Assembly (NCBI GenBank): GCA_902580225.1
Contig: CACHJU010000011.1
Coordinates: 1-58,517 of the forward strand
Reading direction: 5' to 3'
Origin: an uncultured Verrucomicrobiota bacterium
Lineage (GTDB): Bacteria; Verrucomicrobiota; Verrucomicrobiia; Opitutales; Seribacteraceae
Length of the DNA stretch: 58,517 bases
The notes under the pieces: model-generated
What the model was told of the DNA's origin: nothing
The model's input: only the letters and a program-made list of their open reading frames with translations
Databases searched by the model: none
Made by a program: the position numbers and the translations under genes
Part shown: positions 16,487 to 24,989 of the stretch, in pieces
Position numbering within the stretch: position 1 is the stretch's first letter
How the letters are laid out: each line of letters starts with the position of its first letter

Positions 16487-17437
16487 ATGATCGAACTTCT
16501 TAATCAAATCAAGCGACTTCGTGTTCTAGTAATAGGAGATGTCATGCTTGATCGGTATGTCATTGGGGGGGTTAATCGAATTTCTCCTGAAGCGCCTGTT
16601 CCAATTTTAACTGTTGAAGAAGAAAAGATCGTTGGAGGAGGAGCAGCAAATGTAGCTTTAAATGCATCATCCCTTGGTGCTAGTGTGGAAGTATGTGGTT
16701 GGTTTGGTAGTGATATCGAAGGGGAACAACTTAGGGGTTTACTCGATGCCAAGGGAGTCGATGTAGATGAATCTTTTATATTTTCTAGTGCGCCTACTAT
16801 CAGCAAAACTCGAGTCACTTCATCAAATCAACAAATTTGTCGTGTTGACCGGGAGAAAGAAGCAGATTCTTACATGCCGGATCTTTCAGTTTTGAGAGAA
16901 AATTTGATCTCGAAAGCAAATTCTGCTGATTTGGTTATTATTTCAGATTATGGAAAGGGATTTGTGAGCGATGATTTGCTTTGGATCATTCGACGAAACG
17001 CAAATTTTGTTTCGATTGATCCTAAACCTAGTCGATTACTTAACTATAACAAACCTGATTTATTAACTCCAAATCGGATGGAAGCATTGGAGCTCGCCGG
17101 GAAATCTCGTTTAACAAAGCAAGATTTTTCCAAAAATGAGGTTGTCCAACAAATTTTTAAAAAATTTTCACCTCATAAATTAGCAATTACTTTAGGGGCG
17201 GATGGAATGCTTTTGGCCGAGCGAGCAGAAATTAAAAAAATTATACCAACGGCTGCTCGGGAAGTTTTTGATGTATCTGGAGCAGGCGATACGGTTATAG
17301 CTGTATTATCCATGGCATTAGTGGCAAACGGAACTTTTGAGCAATCTGCCGAGTTGGCAAACTTAGCGGCTAGCATTGTTGTAGGAAAAGTGGGAACGGC
17401 TTCGGTTACATCTAAAGAAATACTTTCAATATTGTAA
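16487..17437 (+). CDS. hldA: D-glycero-beta-D-manno-heptose-7-phosphate kinase (RfaE1/HldA)
   Basis: 316-residue PfkB-family sugar kinase. VIGDVMLDRYVIGGVNRISPEAPVPI at the start (about residues 15-40) is diagnostic of the heptose kinase. GGGAANVALN follows, and GAGDTVIA near residue 260 provides the catalytic Asp and the anion hole. The nucleotidyltransferase half found in fused HldE is absent, so RfaE2/HldC activity must come from elsewhere. It makes heptose 1,7-bisphosphate for LPS inner core. The next gene, 6 bases on, is the matching phosphatase. Confidence 0.93.
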   Translation: MIELLNQIKRLRVLVIGDVMLDRYVIGGVNRISPEAPVPILTVEEEKIVGGGAANVALNASSLGASVEVCGWFGSDIEGEQLRGLLDAKGVDVDESFIFSSAPTISKTRVTSSNQQICRVDREKEADSYMPDLSVLRENLISKANSADLVIISDYGKGFVSDDLLWIIRRNANFVSIDPKPSRLLNYNKPDLLTPNRMEALELAGKSRLTKQDFSKNEVVQQIFKKFSPHKLAITLGADGMLLAERAEIKKIIPTAAREVFDVSGAGDTVIAVLSMALVANGTFEQSAELANLAASIVVGKVGTASVTSKEILSIL

Positions 17438-17443
17438 TTTTTT

Positions 17444-17989
17444 ATGCCTAAAGCAGTTTTTTTCGATCGAGATGGTACCCTTATCAAAGATGTACATTAT
17501 TTAAAGAATCCGGATGATATTCAAATTATTAAAGGAGTATCCGAGGTGCTTCTAAAAATTAAAAAAGCTGGTTTCCGTATGTTTATGCACACGAATCAAT
17601 CCGGTATTTCCCGTGGATATTATGACTGGGAAGATGTTTATGCTTGTAACCGAAGAATGCTTAAGTTGTATAAACTTAATGCTGATTTTTGGGATGGCAT
17701 TTGTATTGCCCCAGAATCTCCAGACGGTCATGAACTTGGATACCGCAAACCTTCTCAAAAATATGAGTTAGAAATGCTTCAGAAATATAATTTGGAACCA
17801 TCGCTCTGTTGGATGATAGGAGATAAATGGATAGACGCAGAAACAGGCTTGAAATCAAAAATGAATGCAGCCTTGGTTAGAACAGGAAAACAAATTTCAA
17901 CCGAAACTGAAAAGCTTGCATCCTCTCAAAATGTACCGATCTGCGAGGATCTTTCTTCTTTTTGTAAAGTACATTTATTCCAAAGTTGA
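17444..17989 (+). CDS. gmhB: HAD phosphatase, D-glycero-D-manno-heptose 1,7-bisphosphate phosphatase (GmhB-like)
   Basis: 181 residues. FFDRDGTLI near residues 6-14 supplies the HAD nucleophile and acid Asp pair; HTNQSGISRG near 49 is the second motif; YRKPSQKYE gives motif III Lys; and GDKWIDAETG near 127 gives the final Asp. GmhB normally binds structural zinc through a Cys/His cluster just before the RKP motif. Here only one Cys (CIAPESP) is left, so the zinc site appears lost. The position right after hldA and the length support GmhB function; the histidinol-phosphatase relative is the main alternative. Its stop overlaps the next start by 4 bases. Confidence 0.85.
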   Translation: MPKAVFFDRDGTLIKDVHYLKNPDDIQIIKGVSEVLLKIKKAGFRMFMHTNQSGISRGYYDWEDVYACNRRMLKLYKLNADFWDGICIAPESPDGHELGYRKPSQKYELEMLQKYNLEPSLCWMIGDKWIDAETGLKSKMNAALVRTGKQISTETEKLASSQNVPICEDLSSFCKVHLFQS

Positions 17990-18546
17990 TGAACTCTCAA
18001 TTCCCAAGTAGATGGAAAGTAATGCGTGATGATATCCACGCTGATTGCAGAATTTTTGAAGTTCATAAACGAAAAATGGTCCGTGATTCAGATCAAAAAG
18101 TAGGCGAATTTTATGTGATCGAAACAAATGACTGGGTCAATATTTTACCTCTTACTTCTAATCAGGAAATTATTTTGGTAAGGCAATTTAGGTATGGCAC
18201 AGAGGAGTATTCTTTGGAACCTCCTGGTGGTGTAATTGAAAAGGGAGAGGATCCGATTTTAGCTGGGCAACGAGAATTACTAGAAGAAACTGGATATTCT
18301 GGCAAAAATCCAAAGATCATCGGGAATGTTTTTGCGAATTCCGCGATTATGTCAAACCGTTGTCATTTTTTACTTTTAACTGATGTGGAGAAGTTAGGAG
18401 AAATTTCTTTTGACCCTCACGAAGAGTTGGAAACCGTAAAAGTGCCGATTGAAAGCTTGAGAGATTTGGTGAAATCTGGTGATATTTCACATTCGATTGG
18501 AGTAAATGCGATATTTCATCTTATGATGGAATTGAATATTAGCTGA
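17986..18546 (+). CDS. NUDIX hydrolase, ADP-ribose pyrophosphatase-like
   Basis: 186 residues. A complete NUDIX box GX5EX7REUXEEXGU is present: GVIEKGE, seven residues, then RELLEETGY, at about residues 76-98. Upstream IILVRQFRYG and EEYSLEPPGG are typical of the ADP-ribose pyrophosphatase subgroup. It is cytoplasmic and Mg-dependent, and likely removes ADP-ribose or nucleotide sugars. It overlaps the heptose phosphatase gene by 4 bases, so it is probably the third gene of the hldA operon. Whether it acts in the heptose route is unknown. Confidence 0.88.
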   Translation: MMNSQFPSRWKVMRDDIHADCRIFEVHKRKMVRDSDQKVGEFYVIETNDWVNILPLTSNQEIILVRQFRYGTEEYSLEPPGGVIEKGEDPILAGQRELLEETGYSGKNPKIIGNVFANSAIMSNRCHFLLLTDVEKLGEISFDPHEELETVKVPIESLRDLVKSGDISHSIGVNAIFHLMMELNIS

Positions 18547-18635
18547 GTAAGTAATTAATACATTCATTCTATTCTTATCTCGTTGGGCTTTGGTTCTTTA
18601 CGAAATCGTATGAAATTGATATTGTCATCCTTGAA

Positions 18636-19118
18636 ATGAGCGATTTGTTAACCGTACTTCAAGACACTGCTGACCCTCGTCCAGAGAAGTTGGCGAAAAT
18701 CCTTGGATCCACTCCACAAGAAGTTGAAAATGAGTTGGAAGAGTTACGGAAAAATAAAACTTTGCTAGGATGGATGCCGATTTTGAATCCAATTCAAGGG
18801 GAATCAGAACATGTAAAGGCAGTTATAGAAGTTAAAATAAGCCCAGAAAGGGAAGGTGGGTTTGATCGAATGGCTTTGCGGATTTCTAAGTTTGAAGAAG
18901 TTGAATCCTGTTATTTGATGTCGGGTGGGTATGATCTTTTGGTTTTTGTCACAGGAAAGAATCTTAAGTCTGTTGCTTCTTTTGTATCGCAGCGATTAGC
19001 TACGATTCAAGGCGTTCTTTCGACTGCGACACATTTTCTTCTAAGGCCATATAAAGATCACGGTCACTTGATGGCGGGAGAAATTGAAAATCAAGAAAAA
19101 CCATCGATAAGTCCCTGA
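18636..19118 (+). CDS. Lrp/AsnC-family transcriptional regulator
   Basis: 160 residues. An N-terminal helix-turn-helix (about 12-60: KLAKILGSTPQEVENELEEL) is followed by the RAM/AsnC ligand-binding domain from about residue 65, with IQGVLSTATHFLLRPYK at the end of the domain. Such proteins sense amino acids and form octamers. Its gene ends 6 bases before an aminotransferase gene, a common arrangement in which the regulator controls the enzyme. The HTH is less typical than in E. coli Lrp. An 89-base gap in front holds no promoter I would trust. Confidence 0.85.
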   Translation: MSDLLTVLQDTADPRPEKLAKILGSTPQEVENELEELRKNKTLLGWMPILNPIQGESEHVKAVIEVKISPEREGGFDRMALRISKFEEVESCYLMSGGYDLLVFVTGKNLKSVASFVSQRLATIQGVLSTATHFLLRPYKDHGHLMAGEIENQEKPSISP

Positions 19119-19124
19119 GTTTTA

Positions 19125-20318
19125 ATGAACCCTGAAAATTTTATAGCCGATCATGTCAAGAGCTTACCTCGCTCTGGAATACGAGATTTTTTTGCAATCG
19201 TATCGGAAATGCCTCAAGCCATTTCCTTAGGTATTGGAGAACCTGATTTTGTGACACCTTGGAAAATTCGTGAAGCATCTATTTTTGCTTTAGAACAGGG
19301 TAAGACTTCATATACAGACAATCGTGGGCTCCTTTCATTACGAAAAGAGATTTCAAAATATTGTTCTTCCTTTTTTGGTCCAGAATATGATCCAGTATCA
19401 GAAATACTGGTTACGGTAGGTGTTTCCGAAGCTATTGATATAGCCCTGCGGTCAATTCTTAATCCAGGAGATATGGTTTTATATCATGAACCATGCTATG
19501 TTTCCTATGCTCCTAGTGTTGCTTTGGCTTTTGGCGAAGCAATTCCAGTGACAACCACTCCTGGCAATGAATTTTCATTGGATCCGGAAGCTTTTGAGAA
19601 AGCATGGAAACCAGGCTGCAAAGTATTAATGCTTAATTTTCCGACAAATCCAACTGGGGGAACAGCCAATCATGAGAAATTGGAACGATTGGCTAAATTT
19701 GCAAGGGATAAAGATCTTATTGTGATTAGTGATGAAATTTATGCTGAATTAACGTACGAAGGTGAGCATGTCAGTATTTCATCCTTACCCGGAATGAAGG
19801 AAAGAACTCTTCTTTTACACGGGTTTTCCAAGGGCTTTGCTATGACTGGGTTTCGAGTCGGTTTTGGATGCGGTCCTGACTGGTTGATTGAAGCTATGAT
19901 GAAAATTCATCAGTACTGTATGATGTGTGCTCCCATTTTAAGTCAGGAAGCGGCTGTAGAGGCATTAAAAAATGGGCAGGATGATGTTTTGCATATGAGA
20001 GAACAATATAAAAAGAGACGAGATTTTCTAGTACGTCGTTTTAATGAAATAGGCTTGGCATGTCATCTCCCAAGAGGTTCCTTTTATGCTTTTCCATCCA
20101 TTTCAAGCACCGGGTTAAATGAAGTTGATTTTTGTCATCGATTACTTCGAGAACAGGAAGTCGCTCTAGTTCCAGGGACTGCCTTTGGTGATCATGGCAC
20201 CCACCATTTCCGGGCAAGCTTTTCCACTTCCTATGAAAAACTGGTTAAGGCAAGCGATCGAATTGAAAAATTTGTTTCCTCTCTTGATTCTGAAAATTTC
20301 GAATCGGCTGCGGTTTAA
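19125..20318 (+). CDS. PLP-dependent aminotransferase, class I/II
   Basis: 397 residues of fold-type I. LSLGIGEPDFVTPW near the N-terminus, NFPTNPTGG near 173, SDEIYAELTY near 205, HGFSKGFAMTGFRVGF near 231-246 (the Lys binds PLP), and a C-terminal FRASFS carrying the substrate carboxylate-binding Arg. It resembles PatA/YugH-type aromatic or alanine aminotransferases. It is in one unit with the AsnC-type regulator. A second aminotransferase at 25940 is a different subgroup. The amino acid substrate cannot be fixed from sequence. Confidence 0.9.
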   Translation: MNPENFIADHVKSLPRSGIRDFFAIVSEMPQAISLGIGEPDFVTPWKIREASIFALEQGKTSYTDNRGLLSLRKEISKYCSSFFGPEYDPVSEILVTVGVSEAIDIALRSILNPGDMVLYHEPCYVSYAPSVALAFGEAIPVTTTPGNEFSLDPEAFEKAWKPGCKVLMLNFPTNPTGGTANHEKLERLAKFARDKDLIVISDEIYAELTYEGEHVSISSLPGMKERTLLLHGFSKGFAMTGFRVGFGCGPDWLIEAMMKIHQYCMMCAPILSQEAAVEALKNGQDDVLHMREQYKKRRDFLVRRFNEIGLACHLPRGSFYAFPSISSTGLNEVDFCHRLLREQEVALVPGTAFGDHGTHHFRASFSTSYEKLVKASDRIEKFVSSLDSENFESAAV

Positions 20319-20350
20319 TCCGTTCTATATAAATTTTTAATGCTCTTATC

Positions 20351-21754
20351 ATGAGCCTAATGCAAAGTGTTGCCATTGTTGGCCGTCCTAATGTGGGTAA
20401 GAGTCGTTTATTTAATCGATTAGCCGGTCGGCGAATCTCTATTGTCCATGACCGACCCGGTGTGACTCGTGATGTAGTTGTTGCGGATAGTCCAGAGGGT
20501 TATAGTTTGATGGATACAGGTGGAATTGGAATGCTTCCAGAAATGACTCCTTCAGAAATTCAAGATGCCACGGAGTACCAGGCTGATTTTGCGATACGTG
20601 CCGCAGATCTTCTTCTCTTTGTAGTAGATGGAAGAGAAGGATTAATTCCACTGGATGAGACATTATCCAAAAAATTTAGGAAAATGGGAAAAGAACCAAT
20701 CCTAGTGGTTAATAAATTGGACGAACCTGAAAAAATTTATTCAATTTCAGAATTTGATTGCCTAGGTTTTAAAAAAGTAATTGGCGTTTCGGCTGAGCAT
20801 GGGAACGGATTTGAAGATTTACTGGATGGGATTAAGGCGAGAATTCCCTTTGAGGATCATGTTCTACCATCGGGAAATGATGCAGACCGAACGAGGATTG
20901 CCTTTGTAGGCAGGCCCAATGTGGGTAAGTCTTCTTTATGCAATCGTCTACTAGCAATGGATCGCCTTATCGTGAGTGATGTTCCTGGTACAACTCGAGA
21001 AACAGTAGAATTAGACTTGGATTTTAAAGTGGAAAAATCAGAGGACTTTTGGAAATTTAGACTATTTGATACGGCTGGGCTAAAGAGGCACAAACGTATT
21101 GATACCTCATTGGATTTCTTTTCTGCAGTTCGCACCAAAAAAGCGATCGAATCTGTTGATGTGGTCTTTCTTGTTCTTGATGCAAGAGAAGGAGTAACCA
21201 AGCAGGATAAGATCATGGCAGACCATGTTCTCAAAGAAGGAAGAGCATTGTCCATACTCGTAAATAAATGGGACTTAGCCTTGGAAAGCTTTAGAAAAGA
21301 TCCTTTGCCCGGGTATGAAGACGAGAAAGATTTTCGCAAAAGTTATCTTAAATCAATCCGTAAGGAGCTTTTTTTCCTGCCAGATTCACCTATTAGTTTC
21401 GTCTCAGCCCTAACCGGATATTCTATAAAAGATTTTTTACAAGTTGCTCGTGATTTAGATTCTAGAATGGACAAAGCTCTTACTACCTCTGCTCTTAATA
21501 AAGTAATTGGAGAAATGTGGGAACACCGGCCACCAGCCAAAGTTAAGGGTAAGCGATTTAAAGTTTATTATGCAGTTCAAGTTGAGAGCCGACCTTTTCG
21601 TATTAAGCTTTTTTGTAACCGGGAGGAAAAATTGAATGATCAATATCGACGTTATTTGGAAAAAGGTATTCAGCAAAAATTCGGACTGGCTGGATGTCCG
21701 CTTAGATTCTCACTTGCTGGAAAGGAAATACGTTATCAGGAAGAAAAAAACTGA
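20351..21754 (+). CDS. der: Ribosome biogenesis GTPase Der (EngA)
   Basis: 467 residues with two tandem G domains, the hallmark of Der. First G1 GRPNVGKSRLFNRLAG (about 11-26) with DTGGIG as G3; second G1 GRPNVGKSSLCNRLL (about 192) with DTAGLK as G3; NKLD and NKWD as G4 motifs. A C-terminal KH-like domain (about 375-460) ends in YRRYLEKGIQQKFGLAGCPLRF, the Der signature. It acts in late assembly of the 50S subunit. A strong hairpin terminator follows its stop. Confidence 0.97.
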   Translation: MSLMQSVAIVGRPNVGKSRLFNRLAGRRISIVHDRPGVTRDVVVADSPEGYSLMDTGGIGMLPEMTPSEIQDATEYQADFAIRAADLLLFVVDGREGLIPLDETLSKKFRKMGKEPILVVNKLDEPEKIYSISEFDCLGFKKVIGVSAEHGNGFEDLLDGIKARIPFEDHVLPSGNDADRTRIAFVGRPNVGKSSLCNRLLAMDRLIVSDVPGTTRETVELDLDFKVEKSEDFWKFRLFDTAGLKRHKRIDTSLDFFSAVRTKKAIESVDVVFLVLDAREGVTKQDKIMADHVLKEGRALSILVNKWDLALESFRKDPLPGYEDEKDFRKSYLKSIRKELFFLPDSPISFVSALTGYSIKDFLQVARDLDSRMDKALTTSALNKVIGEMWEHRPPAKVKGKRFKVYYAVQVESRPFRIKLFCNREEKLNDQYRRYLEKGIQQKFGLAGCPLRFSLAGKEIRYQEEKN

Positions 21755-21776
21755 GGTAATTCCGTATTAAACAAAC

Positions 21777-21804
21777 AAAAGCCGTTATGAACGGCTTTTT
21801 TTTT
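21777..21804 (+). terminator. Rho-independent terminator after der
   Basis: AAAAGCCGTT (21777-21786) pairs with AACGGCTTTT around a very short loop, followed by a run of nine T (21796-21804). It separates der from fmt, and its A/T symmetry would allow some function in both directions. It is the clearest terminator in the window. Confidence 0.9.
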
Positions 21805-21865
21805 GCCATTTTCGTTGTATGGCTCCGTTTAATCCTTTTTGTTATTTATTTTTACGAATTCACAA

Positions 21866-22840
21866 ATGTTCAAAATTGCATTCTTTGGTTCAGATGAAAT
21901 TTCTTTGCCCTTTTTAAATTTTTTAAAGGATCAATGTCCTTTTGTAAAAATATCTGCCTTGCTAACACAACCTGATCGCAGATCTGGGAGAGGTAGAAAA
22001 TTAGTTCAAAATTCAATCAAAAATTGGGCTGATATTAATTCCATTCCTTGCCGTAGTCCGGAAAAACCTTCTGATTTTGATTGCGATTGGCTGCGTGAGC
22101 AAAAAATAGACCTTATCTTAGTTATGGCTTATGGGCATCTTTTAAAAAAATCCTTTCTCTCTCTTGCTTCATCTGGATGTTTTAATTTCCATGCCTCAAT
22201 TCTTCCTCAATATCGGGGGGCTTCCCCAATAGAAACTGCAATTGCAATGGGTGAAAAAAAATCTGGAGTAACCCTTATGAGAATTATTTCTAAAATGGAT
22301 GCTGGTCCAATAGTTGATTGTGAATCTTTGATTATCGAAGAAGTTGATACAGGGGCAAGCATGAGATCAAAAATTGCTGATTCGTGTGTAGCCCTAATTC
22401 AGAGAAACATTAAAAGCTTACTGGAAAATAAATGGAATGAAAAAGAACAAGATGATTCTTTTGCCACTTATTGCAGAAAAATTGTTAAAAATGATGGTAT
22501 TCTGGATTTTTCTGCGAAGGCCGAACATTTAGTTGACCGAATTAGGGCTTTCAGGGCATGGCCGGGTTGTTTTTTTTCGATTGGAGGTGAACAACTCAAA
22601 ATTGGTTCTGCTCAGTCTCTTCCTAACAATGACTCTTTGAGTGTCGGGCTAACTAAAATTGATTTGAACGGAAATTTAATGATTGGTACAGGGGGAGGAG
22701 TACTAATACCAAAAGAATTGCAAAGAGCTGGCGGCAAGATGCTTAAGACAAAAGATTTTCTTAGAGGCTACACATTTCCTATTGGGCAAACTATTGATTC
22801 GGCTAAAATGGCACCACTGTTACTATCCGCGAAAGACTAA
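21866..22840 (+). CDS. fmt: Methionyl-tRNA formyltransferase
   Basis: About 324 residues when started at ATG 21866 (MFKIAFFGSDEISLPFL), the usual Fmt N-terminus; a TTG 27 bases upstream would add an unneeded hydrophobic tail. The catalytic set is FNFHASILPQYRGASPIE (Asn, His) near residue 105 and MDAGPI (Asp) near 145, preceded by LLTQPDRRSGRGRK. The C-terminal OB-like domain is present (FRAWPGCFF). It formylates initiator Met-tRNA. No def gene is beside it, unlike many genomes. It is the first gene of fmt-LysM-parB-secG. Confidence 0.95.
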   Translation: MFKIAFFGSDEISLPFLNFLKDQCPFVKISALLTQPDRRSGRGRKLVQNSIKNWADINSIPCRSPEKPSDFDCDWLREQKIDLILVMAYGHLLKKSFLSLASSGCFNFHASILPQYRGASPIETAIAMGEKKSGVTLMRIISKMDAGPIVDCESLIIEEVDTGASMRSKIADSCVALIQRNIKSLLENKWNEKEQDDSFATYCRKIVKNDGILDFSAKAEHLVDRIRAFRAWPGCFFSIGGEQLKIGSAQSLPNNDSLSVGLTKIDLNGNLMIGTGGGVLIPKELQRAGGKMLKTKDFLRGYTFPIGQTIDSAKMAPLLLSAKD

Positions 22841-22860
22841 ACAAAACTATAAAAGATTTC

Positions 22861-23532
22861 TTGCTTCCATCAAAGAATTATTCCATTTTAAGGTTGGTGG
22901 TTGGATTATTAGTTAAATTTATTGGTGGGATCTTTCGAATGGGGTTTTTTAGGGGTGCATATATTCTGATTTTTTTGTTTTGTTTCGTTTATTTCAATTC
23001 TTTTGGAAATGTCACAATTCGGGTTGCTAATTTAAAGCAAGATATGGAATTGGTTTCGCGTGAATTGGCTGGTTTGCGAACTGAGATCGAATTGTTACGA
23101 AGGGAAAATGCACAATTGCGTATTCAAGTCGAGCAGTCTACCCGTAAGCGAACTTCAAGTGCGGGAGATTCTAATCAAGCACTTCAAATAATTTCTGACC
23201 GTGTAAAATCAATTGAAAACCGTTTAAGTCAAACTGAAAAATCCCAATCTGCCTTGCAGAAAAGCTTTGAATTCAAAATGAAGGATTTGATTTCTCAAAT
23301 GAATAAAGGTTTCGATCAAGTTCACTCTCCTCCCTCAAATTCCCCCTCAATTCCTTCATTTGATGAGGATTACCCGCAAAAAGGGTTTGTTCATGTAGTT
23401 GAAAAAGGAGAAACAGTCTCGAGTATCGCTAAGAAATATAAATCTCAAACTAAATGGATTATAAATGCCAATCAGATTGTTGACCCCAAAAAAGTTTTTA
23501 TTGGAAAGGAATTATTTGTTCCACAGAACTAA
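22861..23532 (+). CDS. LysM-domain envelope protein with coiled coil
   Basis: Up to 223 residues from TTG 22861; ATG at 22939 gives a cleaner signal peptide (MGFFRGAYILIFLFCFVYFNSFG) and is equally likely. Residues about 50-150 are heptad-like and rich in Glu, Gln, Leu and Arg (LRTEIELLRRENAQLR), indicating a coiled coil. A Ser/Pro-rich linker leads to one C-terminal LysM domain (HVVEKGETVSSIAKKYKSQ, then IFV-type ending KVFIGKELFVP). It probably binds peptidoglycan in the periplasm. The partner is unknown; its place between fmt and parB gives no direct hint. Confidence 0.82.
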   Translation: MLPSKNYSILRLVVGLLVKFIGGIFRMGFFRGAYILIFLFCFVYFNSFGNVTIRVANLKQDMELVSRELAGLRTEIELLRRENAQLRIQVEQSTRKRTSSAGDSNQALQIISDRVKSIENRLSQTEKSQSALQKSFEFKMKDLISQMNKGFDQVHSPPSNSPSIPSFDEDYPQKGFVHVVEKGETVSSIAKKYKSQTKWIINANQIVDPKKVFIGKELFVPQN

Positions 23533-23537
23533 ATTTT

Positions 23538-24509
23538 ATGTCAAAAGCATCTTCTAGATTGGGCCGAGGGTTAGGAAGTTTGATTGCCGGAGGAACTGAG
23601 GCTGTACCTGAAATACCATCGGTTTCTTCATCGAACTACGATGATCAAAAAACTACTAAGTCTACGAATCTTTCCTCTTTATCAAGCAAAGGTGCCGATA
23701 TCGAGACTGATAATCAAACCGAGAATTTATTTGAAATACCAACAGACTCTTTGGTACCCAATCCATATCAACCTAGAAAAATAATTGAACCTGAAGCAAT
23801 TCGTGAATTAGCAGCAAGTATTGAATCAGAGGGTTTATTACAACCTGTTGTTGCACGTAAGGTTGGAAGTGTTTTTGAACTTGTTGCCGGGGAAAGAAGG
23901 TGGCGAGCGCATCAACACTTAGGAAGAAATAAAATATTGGTCAGAGTTTTATCTGCTACCGATATTTCTTCGGCATCCTTTTCTTTGATTGAAAATCTTC
24001 AACGGGAAGGACTTAATCCAATTGAGGAAGCTATGGGTTACCATTCTCTGATTAATGAATTCAACTTAACTCAAGTAAAAGTTGCAGAGCGCGTTGGAAA
24101 AAGTCGGGCCCATGTGGCAAATTTACTAAGGCTTCTGCAGTTAGATAATGAGTTAAAACTTTTTCTGTCTTCCCGAAAGCTTAGTATCGGACATGCTAAA
24201 GTTCTTCTTGGCGTGGAAGATTTAAAAGCCAGAAATATACTAGGTAAAAAAATTGTGGATCAAGGTTTGACTGTTCGACAATGTGAAAGTGCGGTGGAAG
24301 AAATACGAAATCCATCCAAAATTGTTAAAAGGACTAATAATTTGTCTAATAAACATTTTATAAACTTTGAAAAAAAAGCACAACATTCGTTAAATAGGAA
24401 AGTATCCATACAATCTGATTCCATTGGAAAAGGTAAAATCAGTTTATCTTTTCTTGATGAATCCGACTTAATTCAATTGCTAGAAAATCTTGGTGTAAGA
24501 ATTAAGTAA
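23538..24509 (+). CDS. parB: Chromosome-partitioning protein ParB
   Basis: 323 residues. The N-terminus SRLGRGLGSLIAGG is the ParA-contacting 'GLGRGL' type tail. The CTPase domain holds NPYQPRK, AGERRWRAH (box II) and ENLQREGLNPIEEA (box III). An HTH for parS binding follows (TQVKVAERVGKSRAHVANLLRLL). The C-terminal dimer domain ends in LIQLLENLGVRIK. It loads on parS sites and with ParA segregates the origin. ParA is not adjacent here, although the two normally sit together near oriC; parA must lie elsewhere or be outside the window. I saw no obvious parS site. Confidence 0.93.
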   Translation: MSKASSRLGRGLGSLIAGGTEAVPEIPSVSSSNYDDQKTTKSTNLSSLSSKGADIETDNQTENLFEIPTDSLVPNPYQPRKIIEPEAIRELAASIESEGLLQPVVARKVGSVFELVAGERRWRAHQHLGRNKILVRVLSATDISSASFSLIENLQREGLNPIEEAMGYHSLINEFNLTQVKVAERVGKSRAHVANLLRLLQLDNELKLFLSSRKLSIGHAKVLLGVEDLKARNILGKKIVDQGLTVRQCESAVEEIRNPSKIVKRTNNLSNKHFINFEKKAQHSLNRKVSIQSDSIGKGKISLSFLDESDLIQLLENLGVRIK

Positions 24510-24563
24510 ACAAGGTTGCCTTTTTTTCATAATTTGGCATTTTGTTCATTTTCCATTTATAAA

Positions 24564-24989
24564 ATGATCGTATTTCTTACTACACTTTTGATTTTATTAT
24601 GTTTGGCTGTTGTCTTGCTTATTATGATACAGAGAACTTCCGGCGGTATGGGCTCTGCTTTAGGGGGAGGAGCTGCGGATCAAGTTCTTGGTGCCGGTTC
24701 TGCTGCTCAGCTAACTAAAATGACGGTTTGGTTTATTCTTGGATATTTCATTTTGTCTTTTGCTCTTTATGCCTATTACCAAAGTGAATCGGGTGGTCTT
24801 AACGAACTTCAAAGACTTGGAACTAGTCCTCCAGTTTTACAGTCAGATCCTGTACCTAGCATTCCAGTAACTGATAAGGTTGCTGATCCTACTGATGATC
24901 CTGAACCTGTCGTGGTTCCATCCCCTACGCCCGCTGATTTAAGTCCTGTAGTGAATGAACCTGCACAAGAGAGTAATACGAGCAAATAG
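24564..24989 (+). CDS. secG: Protein-export membrane protein SecG with long Pro-rich tail
   Basis: About 141 residues from ATG 24564 (MIVFLTTLLILLC). The first helix is followed by the SecG signature IQRTSGGMGSALGGGAADQ with the Gly-rich loop, then a second helix (TVWFILGYFILSFALYAYY). It is the small SecYEG subunit. Typical SecG is 75-110 aa; here about 60 residues rich in Pro, Asp, Val and Thr extend the C-terminus (DPTDDPEPVVVPSPTP). An upstream TTG at 24516 would add 16 unlikely residues. The end overlaps the next gene by 35 bases in another frame. Confidence 0.92.
   Translation: MIVFLTTLLILLCLAVVLLIMIQRTSGGMGSALGGGAADQVLGAGSAAQLTKMTVWFILGYFILSFALYAYYQSESGGLNELQRLGTSPPVLQSDPVPSIPVTDKVADPTDDPEPVVVPSPTPADLSPVVNEPAQESNTSK

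Noticed and set aside
16504-16818. Long antisense frames across hldA and many other genes.
   Set aside because: They mirror codon use of the true genes on the other strand, lack family motifs, and have no spacing suited to starts.
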